64,000 bases of DNA from Microcella frigidaquae (GCF_014200395.1 NZ_JACHBS010000001.1:1984001-2048000), one strand, 5' to 3'; counted from the stretch's first letter, positions 29,580 to 39,878 are shown. The notes: a model not told the origin generated them from the sequence alone. Numbers and translations are program-made.

Positions 29580-30593
29580 TCAGCCGCGGCCCAGCCCCCC
29601 GAACACGCCGCGCACACGGGCCCAGAAGCCGGGCCGCTCGGGCTCAGCATCAGTCAGGCCGTGCTCGCGCACGAGCGCACGGGCGTTCTCGAGCCGGTGC
29701 TCGAACGCGGCGCGGTCGAGGATCTCGCCCGCGTCGTCGGAGCGCGTGGCGATCCACGCCGCGCTGATGAGGATCACCTGGCAGACCAGGTTGAACCAGA
29801 TCAGCAGACCGATGATGACGGCGAAGGAGGCGATGAGCGGGTTCGACGAGGCGCCGCCGAGCAGGAGGCCACCGACGATCTTGAGGCCGCCGAGGGCGAG
29901 CGCGCCGAGCAGAGCCCCCGTGCGCAGGTACCGCCAGGGGATCGCGACCTCGCTGAGCACGCGGAACAGCGTGCCGAGCGTCACGAGGTCGAGGCCGAAC
30001 ATGATGAGCAGCGAGACGCTGCGGCCGAGCACGAGGGCGAAGGTCGAGTCGCTGACGCCGAGCAGGTCGAGCATCCACGCCGTCGCCTGCGTGCCGACCA
30101 CGCTGAGGGCCGCTGAGACGATGATGAGCAGGCCGAAGGCGAGGGCGAGGCCGAAGTCGCGCACCCGCGACAGGATCAGGTGCTCGGGCCGCGGCGGCAG
30201 GTGGAACAGCTGCCGCACCGCACCGCGCAGGGCGTGCAGGAACCCGAGGGCGGTGAACAGCAGGCCGACGAGCGCGATCGCGCCGGTCACTCCGAACACC
30301 CGGGCGTCGATCAGCAGCTGCGCGTCGATCGCCCCGCCCTCGCCGAGGTCGATGAGACCGGGGACGGCCTGGGCGATGAGGCCGAGCACGGCATCCTGCA
30401 GCGCGGTGCTGCTCGAGACGACGGTGCCGGCGATCGCGAAGCCGACCCAGAGGCCGGCGAAGCTCGCGAAGAGCGCGCGGTAGGCGAGGCCCGAGGCGAG
30501 GATCGGGCCGGAGCGCGCGTAGTAGCGCTGCAGGGCTCGGGATACGCGCCACTGCCGCACCCGGGCGGCGATGTTCTTGGCGCGCTCGATCAC
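29580..30593 (-). CDS. YihY/BrkB-family membrane protein
   Basis: A 337-residue inner-membrane protein with about six helices (residues ~45-70, 90-125, 140-170, 180-215, 225-250, 255-285) after a basic N terminus (RAKNIAARVRQWRVSRALQRYYARSGP). Family landmarks: ASGLAYRALFASFAGLWVGFA near residue 34 and LIWFNLVCQVILISAAWIA near 265. Members were once called RNase BN by mistake; function remains unclear. GTG start is set by the -10 box six bases upstream. The C-terminal tail is cytoplasmic and charged. Confidence 0.82.
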   Translation of the reverse strand: MIERAKNIAARVRQWRVSRALQRYYARSGPILASGLAYRALFASFAGLWVGFAIAGTVVSSSTALQDAVLGLIAQAVPGLIDLGEGGAIDAQLLIDARVFGVTGAIALVGLLFTALGFLHALRGAVRQLFHLPPRPEHLILSRVRDFGLALAFGLLIIVSAALSVVGTQATAWMLDLLGVSDSTFALVLGRSVSLLIMFGLDLVTLGTLFRVLSEVAIPWRYLRTGALLGALALGGLKIVGGLLLGGASSNPLIASFAVIIGLLIWFNLVCQVILISAAWIATRSDDAGEILDRAAFEHRLENARALVREHGLTDAEPERPGFWARVRGVFGGLGRG

Positions 30594-30599
30594 GGGTCG

Positions 30600-30605
30600 A
30601 GCCTA
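30600..30605 (-). promoter_or_regulatory. Leaderless -10 box of the BrkB-like gene
   Basis: TAGGCT on the minus strand ends six bases before GTG 30593. Confidence 0.5.
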
Positions 30606-30654
30606 GTCAGCACCCCTGCCACCGGCGCGACAGCGCGACGTGCTCGAAACGAGC

Positions 30655-30688
30655 GAGGGGCGCATCTCCATGCGGAGACGCGCCCCTC
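30655..30688 (-). terminator. Terminator of the sdh operon
   Basis: A 15-bp stem (30655-30669 with 30674-30688, one G-U pair) around a 4-base loop begins 19 bases after the sdhB stop. A second small hairpin, GCTCG-AAA-CGAGC (30642-30654), follows directly. Confidence 0.75.
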
Positions 30689-30706
30689 GACCGAGAGCGT
30701 TCGGCG

Positions 30707-31450
30707 TTAAGGCTTGCCGCGCAGGATCGCCGCCTTGACCTCGGAGATCGCCTTCGTGACCTCGATGCCGCGCGGGCAGGCCTCCGAGCAGTTGAAGGTC
30801 GTCCGGCAGCGCCAGACGCCCTCCTTGTCGTTGAGGATGTCGAGGCGCACCTGGGCGGCCTCGTCGCGGCTGTCGAAGATGAAGCGGTGCGCGTTGACGA
30901 TCGCGGCCGGGCCGAAGTACTGGCCGTCGGTCCAGAACACCGGGCACGACGAGGTGCACGCGGCGCAGAGGATGCATTTCGTGGTGTCATCGAAGCGCGC
31001 CCGCTCCTCGATCGACTGCAGTCGCTCCTTCTCGGGCTTCGAGCTGGCCTGCAGGAAGGGCTGCACCTGCCGGTACGACTCGAAGAAGGGCTCCATGTCG
31101 ACGATGAGGTCCTTCTCGAGCGGAAGGCCCTTGATCGCCTCGATGTAGATCGGCTTCGTGATGTCGAGGTCCTTGATCAGCGTCTTGCACGCGAGGCGGT
31201 TGCGGCCGTTGATGCGCATGGCGTCCGAGCCGCAGATGCCGTGGGCGCACGAGCGGCGGAACGACAGGGTGCCGTCCTGCTCCCACTTGATCTTGTGCAG
31301 CGCGTCGAGCACGCGGTCGGTCGAGTACATCGGAACGTCGAAGTCCTGCCAGTACGGCTCGGCGTCGACCTCGGGGTCGAAGCGGCGGACGATGACGGTG
31401 ACCGTGAACTCCTGCACAGCACCGACTTCGGCGGCGGGGGCGGTCGCCAT
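30707..31450 (-). CDS. sdhB: Succinate dehydrogenase iron-sulfur subunit
   Basis: A 247-residue subunit carrying three Fe-S clusters between SdhA and quinone. [2Fe-2S] ligands lie in RRSCAHGICGSDAM and the later RLACKTL (~65-90). The [4Fe-4S] and [3Fe-4S] clusters use CILCAACTSSCP (~155-166) and CSEACPRGI (~215). ATG overlaps the sdhA stop. Last gene of sdhCDAB, followed by a strong hairpin. Confidence 0.94.
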   Translation of the reverse strand: MATAPAAEVGAVQEFTVTVIVRRFDPEVDAEPYWQDFDVPMYSTDRVLDALHKIKWEQDGTLSFRRSCAHGICGSDAMRINGRNRLACKTLIKDLDITKPIYIEAIKGLPLEKDLIVDMEPFFESYRQVQPFLQASSKPEKERLQSIEERARFDDTTKCILCAACTSSCPVFWTDGQYFGPAAIVNAHRFIFDSRDEAAQVRLDILNDKEGVWRCRTTFNCSEACPRGIEVTKAISEVKAAILRGKP

Positions 31451-33249
31451 CAGTACTTCCTCTCCATCGGCTGGTAGTGGGTGATCACGACGGGCTTCCA
31501 GTCCATGCGGATGTGGTCGCTCGCGTCGGCGCTGTGCGCGTCGCCCGTGAGGTAGGCCATCGTGTGCTGCATGTACTCGGCGTCGTTGCGGTCGGGGTAG
31601 TCGTCGCGCATGTGTCCGCCGCGGCTCTCCTTGCGGTTGCGCGCCGAGTAGACGACGACCTCGGCGATGTCGAGGAGGAAGCCCAGCTCGATCGCCTCGA
31701 GCAGGTCGGTGTTGAACCGCTTGCCCCGGTCGTGGATCCCGATGTTCTGGTAGCGCTCGCGCAGGCTCCGGATGGTCTCCGTCACGCTGGCCAGGCTCTC
31801 CTCGGTGCGGAAGACCTGGGCGTTCTTGTCCATCTCCTCCTGCAGCTCCTTGCGGAGCGCGGCGACGCGCTCGGTGCCGTTCGAGCTGCGCAGGCGCTCC
31901 ACGAGCTCGCGGACATCCTTCGCCGGGTCGGCCGGCAGCGGCACGAAGTCGGCGCTGTTCGCGTACTCGACCGAGTAGCGGCCGGCGCGCTTGCCGAAGA
32001 CGTTGATGTCGAGCAGCGAGTTGGTGCCGAGGCGGTTCGAGCCGTGCACCGATACGCAGGCGCACTCGCCCGCGGCGTACAGGCCGGGGATCACGGTGTC
32101 GTTGTCGCTGAGCACCTCGGCCTTGATGTTGGTCGGGATGCCGCCCATCGCGTAGTGCGCGGTCGGCATGACCGGCACCGGCTCGACGACCGGGTCGACG
32201 CCCAGATAGGTGCGCGCGAACTCGGTGATGTCGGGCAGCTTGGTCTCGAGCACCTCGGCACCCAGGTGGGTGCAGTCGAGCAGCACGTAGTCCTTGTTCG
32301 GCCCAGCGCCGCGACCCTCGGCGACCTCCTGCACCATGCAGCGGGAGATGATATCGCGCGGCGCGAGGTCCTTGATGGTCGGGGCGTAGCGCTCCATGAA
32401 GCGCTCGCCGCTGGCGTTGCGCAGAATGGCGCCCTCACCGCGAGCGCCCTCGGTGAGCAGGATGCCCAGGCCAGCGAGCCCGGTCGGGTGGAACTGGAAG
32501 AACTCCATGTCCTCGAGCGGGATGCCCTTGCGCCAGACGATGCCGACGCCGTCACCGGTGAGGGTGTGCGCGTTCGAGGTCGTCTTGTAGATCTTGCCGA
32601 AACCGCCGGTGGCGAACACGACGCTCTTCGCGTGGAAGATGTGCAGGTCGCCGGTCGCGAGCTCGTAGGCGACCACGCCCGCGGCCTTGCCCTCGTTCAT
32701 GATGAGGTCGAGCACGTAGAACTCGTTGTAGAACTCGATGCCCAGCTTCACGCAGTTCTGGAACAGCGTCTGCAGGATCATGTGACCGGTACGGTCGGCC
32801 GCGTAGCAGGCGCGGCGCACCGGCGCCTTGCCGTGGTCACGGGTGTGACCGCCGAAGCGGCGCTGGTCGATCTTGCCGTCGGGCGTGCGGTTGAAGGGAA
32901 GGCCCATGTTCTCGAGATCGATGATCGCGTCGATGGCCTCCTTCGCGAGGATCTCCGCCGCGTCCTGGTCGACGAGGTAGTCGCCGCCCTTCACGGTGTC
33001 GAAGGTGTGCCACTCCCAGCTGTCCTCTTCGACGTTCGCGAGCGCGGCAGCCATGCCGCCCTGGGCCGCGCCGGTGTGCGACCGGGTCGGGTACAGCTTC
33101 GAGATGACGGCCGTCTTCGCGTTCGGGCCGGCCTCGATGGCGGCGCGCATGCCCGCGCCACCGGCGCCGACGATCACGACGTCGAACTGGTGGTGGTGCT
33201 CGACCGGCCCGGCGGGCGCGGTCGCGGTGCTCTCAGTAGCGGTGCTCAC
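31450..33249 (-). CDS. sdhA: Succinate dehydrogenase flavoprotein subunit
   Basis: A 599-residue catalytic subunit oxidising succinate to fumarate. FAD-binding [16 protein letters not shown] (~27-41), covalent FAD histidine in [16 protein letters not shown] (~58), catalytic HPTGLAG (~258), [14 protein letters not shown] (~405) and the C-terminal helical domain are present. TCA-cycle and respiratory complex II role, at the cytoplasmic face of the membrane. Overlaps sdhD and sdhB by four bases. Confidence 0.95.
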   Translation of the reverse strand: MSTATESTATAPAGPVEHHHQFDVVIVGAGGAGMRAAIEAGPNAKTAVISKLYPTRSHTGAAQGGMAAALANVEEDSWEWHTFDTVKGGDYLVDQDAAEILAKEAIDAIIDLENMGLPFNRTPDGKIDQRRFGGHTRDHGKAPVRRACYAADRTGHMILQTLFQNCVKLGIEFYNEFYVLDLIMNEGKAAGVVAYELATGDLHIFHAKSVVFATGGFGKIYKTTSNAHTLTGDGVGIVWRKGIPLEDMEFFQFHPTGLAGLGILLTEGARGEGAILRNASGERFMERYAPTIKDLAPRDIISRCMVQEVAEGRGAGPNKDYVLLDCTHLGAEVLETKLPDITEFARTYLGVDPVVEPVPVMPTAHYAMGGIPTNIKAEVLSDNDTVIPGLYAAGECACVSVHGSNRLGTNSLLDINVFGKRAGRYSVEYANSADFVPLPADPAKDVRELVERLRSSNGTERVAALRKELQEEMDKNAQVFRTEESLASVTETIRSLRERYQNIGIHDRGKRFNTDLLEAIELGFLLDIAEVVVYSARNRKESRGGHMRDDYPDRNDAEYMQHTMAYLTGDAHSADASDHIRMDWKPVVITHYQPMERKY

Positions 33250-33701
33250 AGGATGTCTCCACAGAAGGATGCGACGAGCTCGGGGTCAGCCCCGGGCGGG
33301 CACGGGTCGAAGGTGAACAGCACGAGGGTGCCGAGGACGAGCAGCACGGCCGTGGAGGCGATGAGGGCCACGTGCAGGATGCGGCGCACCCGGGGGTTCG
33401 CCACATAGTCGTTGACGATCGTCCGCATGCCGTTCGTGCCGTGGATGAGCGCCAGCCAGAGCAGCAGCGCGTCGTACCACTGCCAGAACGGGTCGGAGAG
33501 CTTGCCGCCGACGAAAGCGAAGTCGATGCGGTTGATGCCCTCGCCGACCATCAGGTTGACGAACAGGTGGCCGAAGATCAGCACGACCAGCAGCACGCCC
33601 GAGACGCGCATGTAGATCCAGCCCCACTTCTCCCAGTTGATGCCGCGCTTCGTGCGGGCGTAGGGCGAGCGGGGGGCGTCGAGAGTCAGGTCAGTGCTCA
33701 T
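33246..33701 (-). CDS. sdhD: Succinate dehydrogenase membrane anchor subunit
   Basis: A 151-residue anchor with three membrane helices (~35-60, 78-98, 110-135). Histidines in FGHLFVNLM and [11 protein letters not shown] are candidate heme or quinone-site ligands, as in the family. ATG 33701 lies two bases after the sdhC stop; a longer frame upstream shadows sdhC. The cytoplasmic N terminus holds a basic segment [17 protein letters not shown]. Confidence 0.88.
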   Translation of the reverse strand: MSTDLTLDAPRSPYARTKRGINWEKWGWIYMRVSGVLLVVLIFGHLFVNLMVGEGINRIDFAFVGGKLSDPFWQWYDALLLWLALIHGTNGMRTIVNDYVANPRVRRILHVALIASTAVLLVLGTLVLFTFDPCPPGADPELVASFCGDIL

Positions 33702-33703
33702 TG

Positions 33704-34150
33704 TCAGCCTCCGAACACGTGCATCAGGTGGCGGGGGGCGAAGCCGAGCATGAGCACGGCCCAGACGCCCAGGACGCCGTAGAACATGGCCTTGTGGTGC
33801 CGGGTGCCGACGCCCCAGAAGTCGACCAGGATGATGCGCAGGCCGTTGAGGGCATGGAAGCCGATGGCACCCACCAGCGCGAGCTCGCCCAGCCCCATGA
33901 TCGGCGTCTTGTAGGCGCCGATGACGATGTTGTACGCCTCCGGGCTGACGCGGATCAAGGCCGTGTCGAGAATGTGCACGAGCAGGAAGAAGTAGATCGC
34001 GATCCCGGTGATGCGGTGCAGCACCCACGACCACATGCCTTCATTCCCGCGATAGAGCGTGCCGCCGGGGATGACCGATCGGCGCGGTGCGGGTACTTCG
34101 ATGGTCGCCGACGAGCTGGATGCTCCGGCTCCCGTTGCCTTCGCTGGCAC
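33704..34150 (-). CDS. sdhC: Succinate dehydrogenase cytochrome b556 subunit
   Basis: A 148-residue anchor with three helices. The family motif TLYRGNEGMWSWVLHRITGIAIYFFLLVHILDT (~31-63) includes the conserved His-Arg, and FHALNGLRIILVDFW (~98) the second heme-side His. First gene of sdhCDAB. The promoter lies in the 174-bp gap shared with divergent manC. Confidence 0.9.
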   Translation of the reverse strand: MPAKATGAGASSSSATIEVPAPRRSVIPGGTLYRGNEGMWSWVLHRITGIAIYFFLLVHILDTALIRVSPEAYNIVIGAYKTPIMGLGELALVGAIGFHALNGLRIILVDFWGVGTRHHKAMFYGVLGVWAVLMLGFAPRHLMHVFGG

Positions 34151-34311
34151 GAGAAACCCTCCTCAGGGCAGTGACGACACGCGCGATCGCTCGCGCGTGC
34201 GGTCTCCGGTTGGATTCCGAAATTCTCGACTGGTGGTCGCCGATACACGCAGTCTACGTCCACTTTTCTGAGTGCCCGGCAGAGGCGGCCGGTGCCCTGG
34301 GCGCGGCCCGA

Positions 34312-34317
34312 TAGGGT
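34312..34317 (+). promoter_or_regulatory. Leaderless -10 box of manC
   Basis: TAGGGT ends seven bases before ATG 34325 and fixes that start over an earlier in-frame codon. Confidence 0.5.
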
Positions 34318-34324
34318 GGCGCGC

Positions 34325-35446
34325 ATGCATGCGATCGAGGGGGCGCTCCCCGACTTCCACGCGATCATCCCGGCCGGCGGCGTGGGCTCGCGGCTGTGGC
34401 CGCTCTCGCGGGCCGAGGCCCCGAAGTTCCTGCACGATCTCACGGGCAGCGGCGAGACGCTCCTGCGCGACACCTGGAACCGGATCCTGCCCCTCGCGGG
34501 CGCGGCGGGGGTCATGGTCGTGACCGGCCGTGCGCATCGCACGGCGGTGCAGCAGCAGCTGCCCGAGCTGGCCGAGGTCAACATCGTCCTCGAGAGCGAG
34601 CCGAAGGACTCGTCGGCGGCGATCGGCCTCGCGGCGGCCATCCTGAACCGCCGTCACCCCGGGGTCATCGTCGGCTCGTTCGCGGCGGACCACGTCATCA
34701 CCGACGGCGAGCGGTTCCGCCAGGCGGTCGAGGAGGCCGTGGCCGTCGCCCGGTCGGGCTACATCACGACCATCGGCATCGCGCCGAGCGAGCCCTCGGT
34801 GGGCTTCGGCTACATCCGCTGCGGGGCGCCGCTGGCGATCGAGGGCGCGAGCCACGCCCATCTCGTCGACTCGTTCGTCGAGAAACCCGATCTCGCCACC
34901 GCGACCGCCTACCTGGCGTCGGGCGACTACCTCTGGAACGCGGGCATGTTCATCGCCCGCGCCGATCAGCTGCTCGCCCAGCTGGCCGAGACCGAGCCGC
35001 TCCTGCACGAGGGGCTCCTCGAGATCGCGGCCGCCTGGGACACCTCGAAGCGCGACATCGTCGTCGACGCGGTCTGGCCCCTGCTGCCGAAGATCGCGAT
35101 CGACTACAGCGTCGCCGAGCCCGCCGCGGCCGCCGGGCGCCTGGCCGTGGTGCGGGGCGACTTCCCGTGGGACGACGTGGGCGACTTCTCGTCGCTGGCG
35201 AAGCTGCTCTCCGGTGGGCGCTCGGGCGACCTGGCGATCCTCGGCGAGGGGGCCCGTGTGCTCTCCGACGCCTCCAGCGGCGTCGTGGTGACGCAGAGCA
35301 AACGGCTGATCTCCCTCATCGGGGTCACCGACATCGTCGTCGTCGACACCCCGGATGCCCTCCTGGTGACCACGCGGGAGCACGCGCAGCGCGTGAAGAG
35401 CGTCGTCGACGCCATCAAGCAGGCCGGCCGCGACGACCTCCTCTAG
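34325..35446 (+). CDS. manC: Mannose-1-phosphate guanylyltransferase
   Basis: A 373-residue nucleotidyltransferase making GDP-mannose for glycans and mannolipids. The N-terminal pyrophosphorylase signature is IIPAGGVGSRLWPLSRAEAPKFLHDL (~12-37), SFAADHVI holds the metal Asp, and FVEKPDLATATAYLASGDYLWNAGMF is the sugar-binding region. The C-terminal ~100 residues are a short beta-helix-like tail, without the isomerase domain of bifunctional ManC. Divergent from sdhC; monocistronic. Confidence 0.9.
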   Translation: MHAIEGALPDFHAIIPAGGVGSRLWPLSRAEAPKFLHDLTGSGETLLRDTWNRILPLAGAAGVMVVTGRAHRTAVQQQLPELAEVNIVLESEPKDSSAAIGLAAAILNRRHPGVIVGSFAADHVITDGERFRQAVEEAVAVARSGYITTIGIAPSEPSVGFGYIRCGAPLAIEGASHAHLVDSFVEKPDLATATAYLASGDYLWNAGMFIARADQLLAQLAETEPLLHEGLLEIAAAWDTSKRDIVVDAVWPLLPKIAIDYSVAEPAAAAGRLAVVRGDFPWDDVGDFSSLAKLLSGGRSGDLAILGEGARVLSDASSGVVVTQSKRLISLIGVTDIVVVDTPDALLVTTREHAQRVKSVVDAIKQAGRDDLL

Positions 35447-35680
35447 CCGACGCGCGCGGGCCGGGAGCGCCTCGGGTCAGCCCGTCGACGTGCTCATTTG
35501 CGCACCCGCGTGCGCGTGCGGGGCATGGTGCCCCGTGTTTCCGCGGAATCACGCCCGGGTCGCGGATTCGTAACGCTTGCCCTCGGAGGGCCCTTCGGCA
35601 CTGCTCAACCCCCACGCCGTTCGCTAACGTGGAGCCAATTCGCTCCAGCGTCCTGCTGGGCAGCAATTTTGGAGGACACA

Positions 35681-36760
35681 GTGATCACCACTACCCGTAA
35701 GCGCGCCTTCGGCGGGCTTGCTCTGCTCGGCGCGAGCGCCCTCGTGCTCGCCGGCTGCGCCGCGGCCCCCGAGGAGACGCCCGATGAGACCGAGGCGCTC
35801 GACTTCACGCCCTGCATCGTTTCCGACGCCGGCGGCTGGGACGACAAGTCGTTCAACGAGGCCGCGTACGACGGCATGGAGCAGGCCGCTGCGGAGCTCG
35901 GTGTCGAGTTCACCGCGGTCGAGTCGGCCGACGAGAACGCCTACGAGCCGAACGTGCAGCAGATGGTCGACCAGGGCTGCGACATCATCGTGACCGTCGG
36001 CTTCCTCCTCGCTGAGGCGACCACCAACGCCGCCACCGCGAACCCCGACATCAACTTCGCGATCATCGACGAGTTCATCGACGCCCCGAACGTCAAGCCG
36101 ATCCAGTTCAACACGGTCGAGGCCGCGTTCCTGGCCGGCTACGTGGCCGCCAGCTACTCGGAGACCGGCGTCGTCGGCACCTTCGGTGGCATCCCGATCC
36201 CGCCCGTCACCATCTTCATGGACGGCTTCGTGCAGGGCGTCGACTACTACAACGAGCAGAAGGGCACCTCGGTGCAGGCGCTCGGGTGGGACCTCGCCGG
36301 CCAGACCGGTGCCTTCACCGGTGGCTTCGCCCCCGGCACCGAGGCGCTGACCACCGCCCAGGGCCTCATCGACCAGAACGCCGACGTGCTGCTGCCCGTC
36401 GGTGGCCCGATCTACTTCAGCGCTGCTGAGGCCATCCGCGACTCGGGTCGCTCGATCGCCCTGATGGGCGTCGACAAGGACATCTTCGTGTCCGACCCCG
36501 ACATCGCCGACCTGGTTCTCACCTCGGTGCTGAAGAACATCTCGACCGCGGTCTACGACGTCGTCACCGGTGCCGCCACCGGCGGCTTCGACTCGGCGCC
36601 GTACGTCGGCACGCTCGAGAACGGTGGCGTCGGTATCGCTCCGTTCCACGACTTCGAGTCGACTGTCGACGCGGAGCTCGCGGGTGAGGTCGAGGCCCTG
36701 ATCGCCGGCATCATCGACGGCTCGATCGAGGTCACCTCGCCGGCGTCGCCCGGTCAGTAA
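35681..36760 (+). CDS. BMP-family nucleoside-binding lipoprotein of an ABC importer
   Basis: A 359-residue extracellular substrate-binding lipoprotein. Signal sequence with lipobox LVLAGC (Cys ~26) for membrane anchoring, then an acidic linker and the BMP/PnrA fold: IVSDAGGWDDKSFNEAAYDGMEQAA, VDQGCDIIVTVGFLLAEAT, VGTFGGIPIPPVTIFMDGFVQGV. The GTG start follows GGAGG by 5 bases. Family members bind purine and pyrimidine nucleosides, and the downstream salvage genes support that. A perfect hairpin after the stop probably keeps this gene expressed above the transporter genes. Confidence 0.9.
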   Translation: MITTTRKRAFGGLALLGASALVLAGCAAAPEETPDETEALDFTPCIVSDAGGWDDKSFNEAAYDGMEQAAAELGVEFTAVESADENAYEPNVQQMVDQGCDIIVTVGFLLAEATTNAATANPDINFAIIDEFIDAPNVKPIQFNTVEAAFLAGYVAASYSETGVVGTFGGIPIPPVTIFMDGFVQGVDYYNEQKGTSVQALGWDLAGQTGAFTGGFAPGTEALTTAQGLIDQNADVLLPVGGPIYFSAAEAIRDSGRSIALMGVDKDIFVSDPDIADLVLTSVLKNISTAVYDVVTGAATGGFDSAPYVGTLENGGVGIAPFHDFESTVDAELAGEVEALIAGIIDGSIEVTSPASPGQ

Positions 36761-36776
36761 GCAACACCGGTTCCAC

Positions 36777-36809
36777 CCGGGGGAGGCCAGCACTGCTGGC
36801 CTCCCCCGG
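36777..36809 (+). terminator. Perfect 16-bp hairpin between binding protein and ABC genes
   Basis: CCGGGGGAGGCCAGCA (36777-36792) and its exact reverse complement (36794-36809) flank one base, 16 bases after the stop. Likely a partial terminator or 3' mRNA stabiliser. Upstream of the ATPase gene the remaining 190 bases hold no other clear signal. Confidence 0.7.
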
Positions 36810-36999
36810 CCCGTTTCCGGGCATCCGGCGACGATCGGAGTTTCTGCTCAGATGCGCGCTGCACTGCTCAGATTCGCCCGCCGACTCTCCCCTACAGTGG
36901 TGTCACGAGCACACCGCAGTCGCTTCGGCCTCTCGCGTGCGCCGCACCCGCATCCGATACCGCGCTGGCCCCGACACCGGCGCAGGAAGGCCAAGGAGC

Positions 37000-38514
37000 A
37001 TGAAGCTCGAGCTTCGCGGCATCACCAAGCGCTTCGGTGCGCTGACCGCCAACGACCACATCGACCTCGTCGTCGAGCCGGGCGAGATCCACTGCCTGCT
37101 CGGCGAGAACGGCGCCGGCAAGAGCACGCTCATGAACGTGCTCTACGGCCTCTACCAGGCCGATGAGGGCGAGATCCTCCTCGACGACGTCGTGCAGAAG
37201 TTCGCGGGCCCCGGCGACGCGATGAACGCCGGTATCGGCATGGTGCACCAGCACTTCATGCTGATCCCCGTGTTCACGGTTGCCGAGAACGTCATGCTCG
37301 GTCACGAGCAGACCAAGACGGGAGGCTTGCTCGACCTCGACGCGGCACGAGCGCTGGTGCGCGAGATCTCCGGCCGCTTCGGCTTCGACATCGACCCCGA
37401 TGCGCTCGTCGAAGACCTGCCCGTCGGGGTCCAGCAGCGCGTCGAGATCATCAAGGCCCTGTCGCGCGATGCCAGCGTGCTCGTCTTCGACGAGCCCACC
37501 GCCGTGCTGACGCCGCAGGAGACCGACGAGCTCATGGGCATCATGCGCCAGCTGCGCGACGAGGGCACCTCGATCGTCTTCATCACCCACAAACTGCGCG
37601 AGGTGCGCGAAGTCGCCGACCGCATCACCGTCATCCGCCTCGGCAAGGTGGTCGGCGAGGCCTCGCCGACGGCGACCAACGCCGAGATGGCCTCGCTCAT
37701 GGTCGGTCGCGCCGTCGAGCTCACCGTCGAGAAGGCCCCGGCGAGCCCGGGCGAGCCCTCGCTCGAGGTGAAGGACCTCGTCGTCACCGACCCGCGCGGC
37801 CAGGTGCTCGTCGACAACGTCTCGTTCACCCTCCACCGCGGCGAGATCCTCGCCATCGCGGGTGTGCAGGGCAACGGCCAGACCGAGCTCACCGAGGCGA
37901 TCATGGGCCTGCAGTCCCGCGTGCACGGCTCGATCGTGCTCGAGGGCAATGAACTGGTCGGCGACAGCACGCGCGAGGTGCTCGACGCCGGTGTCGGCTT
38001 CGTGCCCGAGGACCGCACGGAGGACGGCCTCGTCGGCACCTTCACCATCGCCGAGAACCTCATGCTCGACCGGTCGACCGGCGAGCCCTTCGTCAAGTGG
38101 GGCACCCTGCAGCTCGACGAGCTCGCCCGCTTCGCCGAGGAGCGCGTGCGCGAGTTCGACGTGCGCACCCAGGGCATCACCCAGCAGGCCGGCCGGCTCT
38201 CGGGCGGCAACCAGCAGAAGGTGGTGCTGGCCCGCGAGCTCAGCCGCGACCTCGCACTCTTCGTCGCTGCGCAGCCCACGCGCGGCCTCGATGTCGGGTC
38301 GATCGAGTTCGTGCACAAGCGCATCGTCGCCACGCGCGACGCGGGCATCCCCGTCATCGTCGTCTCGACCGAGCTCGACGAGGTGGCGGCGCTCGCCGAC
38401 CGCATCGCGGTCATGTACCGGGGGCGCATCGTCGGCATCGTGCCGGGCGACACGCCTCGTGACGTTCTCGGATTGATGATGGCCGGCGAGACCCCGGCGG
38501 AGGTGGCAGCGTGA
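37000..38514 (+). CDS. Nucleoside ABC importer ATPase (two NBDs)
   Basis: A 504-residue protein of two tandem ATPase domains, the architecture of BMP/ribose-type importers. Domain 1 has Walker A GENGAGKST (~33) and DEPTAVLTPQE. Domain 2 (from ~250) has the variant loop GVQGNGQTELTEAI and signature LSGGNQQKVVLARELS, with AAQPTRGLDVGSIEF. ATG follows AAGGAG directly; an upstream in-frame start lacks this. Overlaps the first permease by four bases. Confidence 0.92.
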   Translation: MKLELRGITKRFGALTANDHIDLVVEPGEIHCLLGENGAGKSTLMNVLYGLYQADEGEILLDDVVQKFAGPGDAMNAGIGMVHQHFMLIPVFTVAENVMLGHEQTKTGGLLDLDAARALVREISGRFGFDIDPDALVEDLPVGVQQRVEIIKALSRDASVLVFDEPTAVLTPQETDELMGIMRQLRDEGTSIVFITHKLREVREVADRITVIRLGKVVGEASPTATNAEMASLMVGRAVELTVEKAPASPGEPSLEVKDLVVTDPRGQVLVDNVSFTLHRGEILAIAGVQGNGQTELTEAIMGLQSRVHGSIVLEGNELVGDSTREVLDAGVGFVPEDRTEDGLVGTFTIAENLMLDRSTGEPFVKWGTLQLDELARFAEERVREFDVRTQGITQQAGRLSGGNQQKVVLARELSRDLALFVAAQPTRGLDVGSIEFVHKRIVATRDAGIPVIVVSTELDEVAALADRIAVMYRGRIVGIVPGDTPRDVLGLMMAGETPAEVAA

Positions 38515-39878
38515 CCGACGAGACCCAGAAGCCCGCGGCGAAGAAGCCCGCGGCGAAGAAGCCCGCGGCGCCGACGACCGACGTCGCGACCGCCGAGGCC
38601 GTGCACGAGCAGGTCGTGGCTCACGAGACCGGCAAGGACTCCGCCGCTCCCGAGGCGCCGCGCAGCAACCAGATCCTTCGCGAGATCTTCGGCGGCAGCG
38701 CCGCGATCTCCGTGTTCGCGGTGCTGCTCGCCCTTGTCTTCGGCGGCATCCTCATCGTCTTCACCGACGAGGCGGTCGCGCAGGCGAGCGCCTACTTCTT
38801 CTCCCGCCCGCTCGACACCCTCCAGGCGGCGTGGGACGCCGTCGCGGGTGCCTACTCGGCGCTGTTCCGCGGCTCGGTGTTCAACTACCTCCGGGTCGAC
38901 GACCTCGCGGTCGCCTTCCGTCCCATCACCGAGACCCTCGCCAACGCGACCCCGCTCATCGCGGCCGGTCTCGGTGTGGCTCTCGCCTTCCGCGTCGGCC
39001 TGTTCAACATCGGTGGCCGCGGCCAGATGCTGATCGCCGCAGCGGCGGCGGGCTACGTCGGCGCGTACATCCCCATGCCGCCAGTCGTCCACCTGCTGGT
39101 GGCGCTCATCGTCGGCCTCATCGGCGGCGCGCTCTGGGGCGGCCTGGTGGGTCTGCTCAAGGCCCGCACCGGCGCCCACGAGGTGATCGTCACGATCATG
39201 CTCAACTACATCGCGTTCTACCTCGTCTCGTACCTGCTGCGCACCCCCGGCGCGCTGCAGGCCCCCGGCCAGAACAACCCGAAGAGCGGTCCGATCCTCG
39301 AGAGCGCGCAGTTCCCGGCGCTCCTCGGCGATCAGTACAACCTGAACCTCGGGTTCATCCTGGTCATCGTCGCGACGATCTACGTCTGGTACCTGCTCAA
39401 CCGCTCGGCGATGGGCTTCCGTTTCCGCGCCGTCGGTGAGAACCCGCACGCCGCTCGCGTCGCCGGCATCAAGGTCGAGCGCGTGTACGTGCAGGTCATG
39501 CTCATCGCCGGTGCCCTCGTCGGCCTGGCCGGCGTCTACCAGGTGCTCGGCAACTTCACCGGCGGCTTCGCCGCGGGTCTGGATGCGGGCATCGGCTTCG
39601 ACGCGATCACCGTCGCCCTGCTCGGGCGCTCGAAGCCCTGGGGAGTCTTCTTCGCGGGCATCCTGTTCGGCGCCCTGAAGGCCGGCAGCTACACGATGCA
39701 GGCGTCGGAGGGCATCCCGGTCGACATCGTTCTCGTCGTGCAGTCGTTCATCGTGCTCTTCATCGCGGCGCCGCCGCTGGTGCGCGCGATCTTCCGCCTG
39801 CCTACGCCGGATCCGCTCTTCCAGTGGCGTGCCCCCAAGACCCCTGCGACTGCCCCCAAGGCGGAGGTGACCCAGTGA
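38511..39878 (+). CDS. Nucleoside ABC importer permease 1
   Basis: A 455-residue permease of the BPD_transp_2 family. A ~55-residue cytoplasmic tail with three (K)KPAA units precedes about ten helices from ~60 on. Landmarks: ATPLIAAGLGVALAFRVGLFNIGGRGQM and the coupling-type loop FRFRAVGENPHAARVAGI (~300). The Lys/Pro/Ala tail comes from a 15-bp tandem DNA repeat. Four-base overlaps on both sides. Confidence 0.9.
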   Translation: MTDETQKPAAKKPAAKKPAAPTTDVATAEAVHEQVVAHETGKDSAAPEAPRSNQILREIFGGSAAISVFAVLLALVFGGILIVFTDEAVAQASAYFFSRPLDTLQAAWDAVAGAYSALFRGSVFNYLRVDDLAVAFRPITETLANATPLIAAGLGVALAFRVGLFNIGGRGQMLIAAAAAGYVGAYIPMPPVVHLLVALIVGLIGGALWGGLVGLLKARTGAHEVIVTIMLNYIAFYLVSYLLRTPGALQAPGQNNPKSGPILESAQFPALLGDQYNLNLGFILVIVATIYVWYLLNRSAMGFRFRAVGENPHAARVAGIKVERVYVQVMLIAGALVGLAGVYQVLGNFTGGFAAGLDAGIGFDAITVALLGRSKPWGVFFAGILFGALKAGSYTMQASEGIPVDIVLVVQSFIVLFIAAPPLVRAIFRLPTPDPLFQWRAPKTPATAPKAEVTQ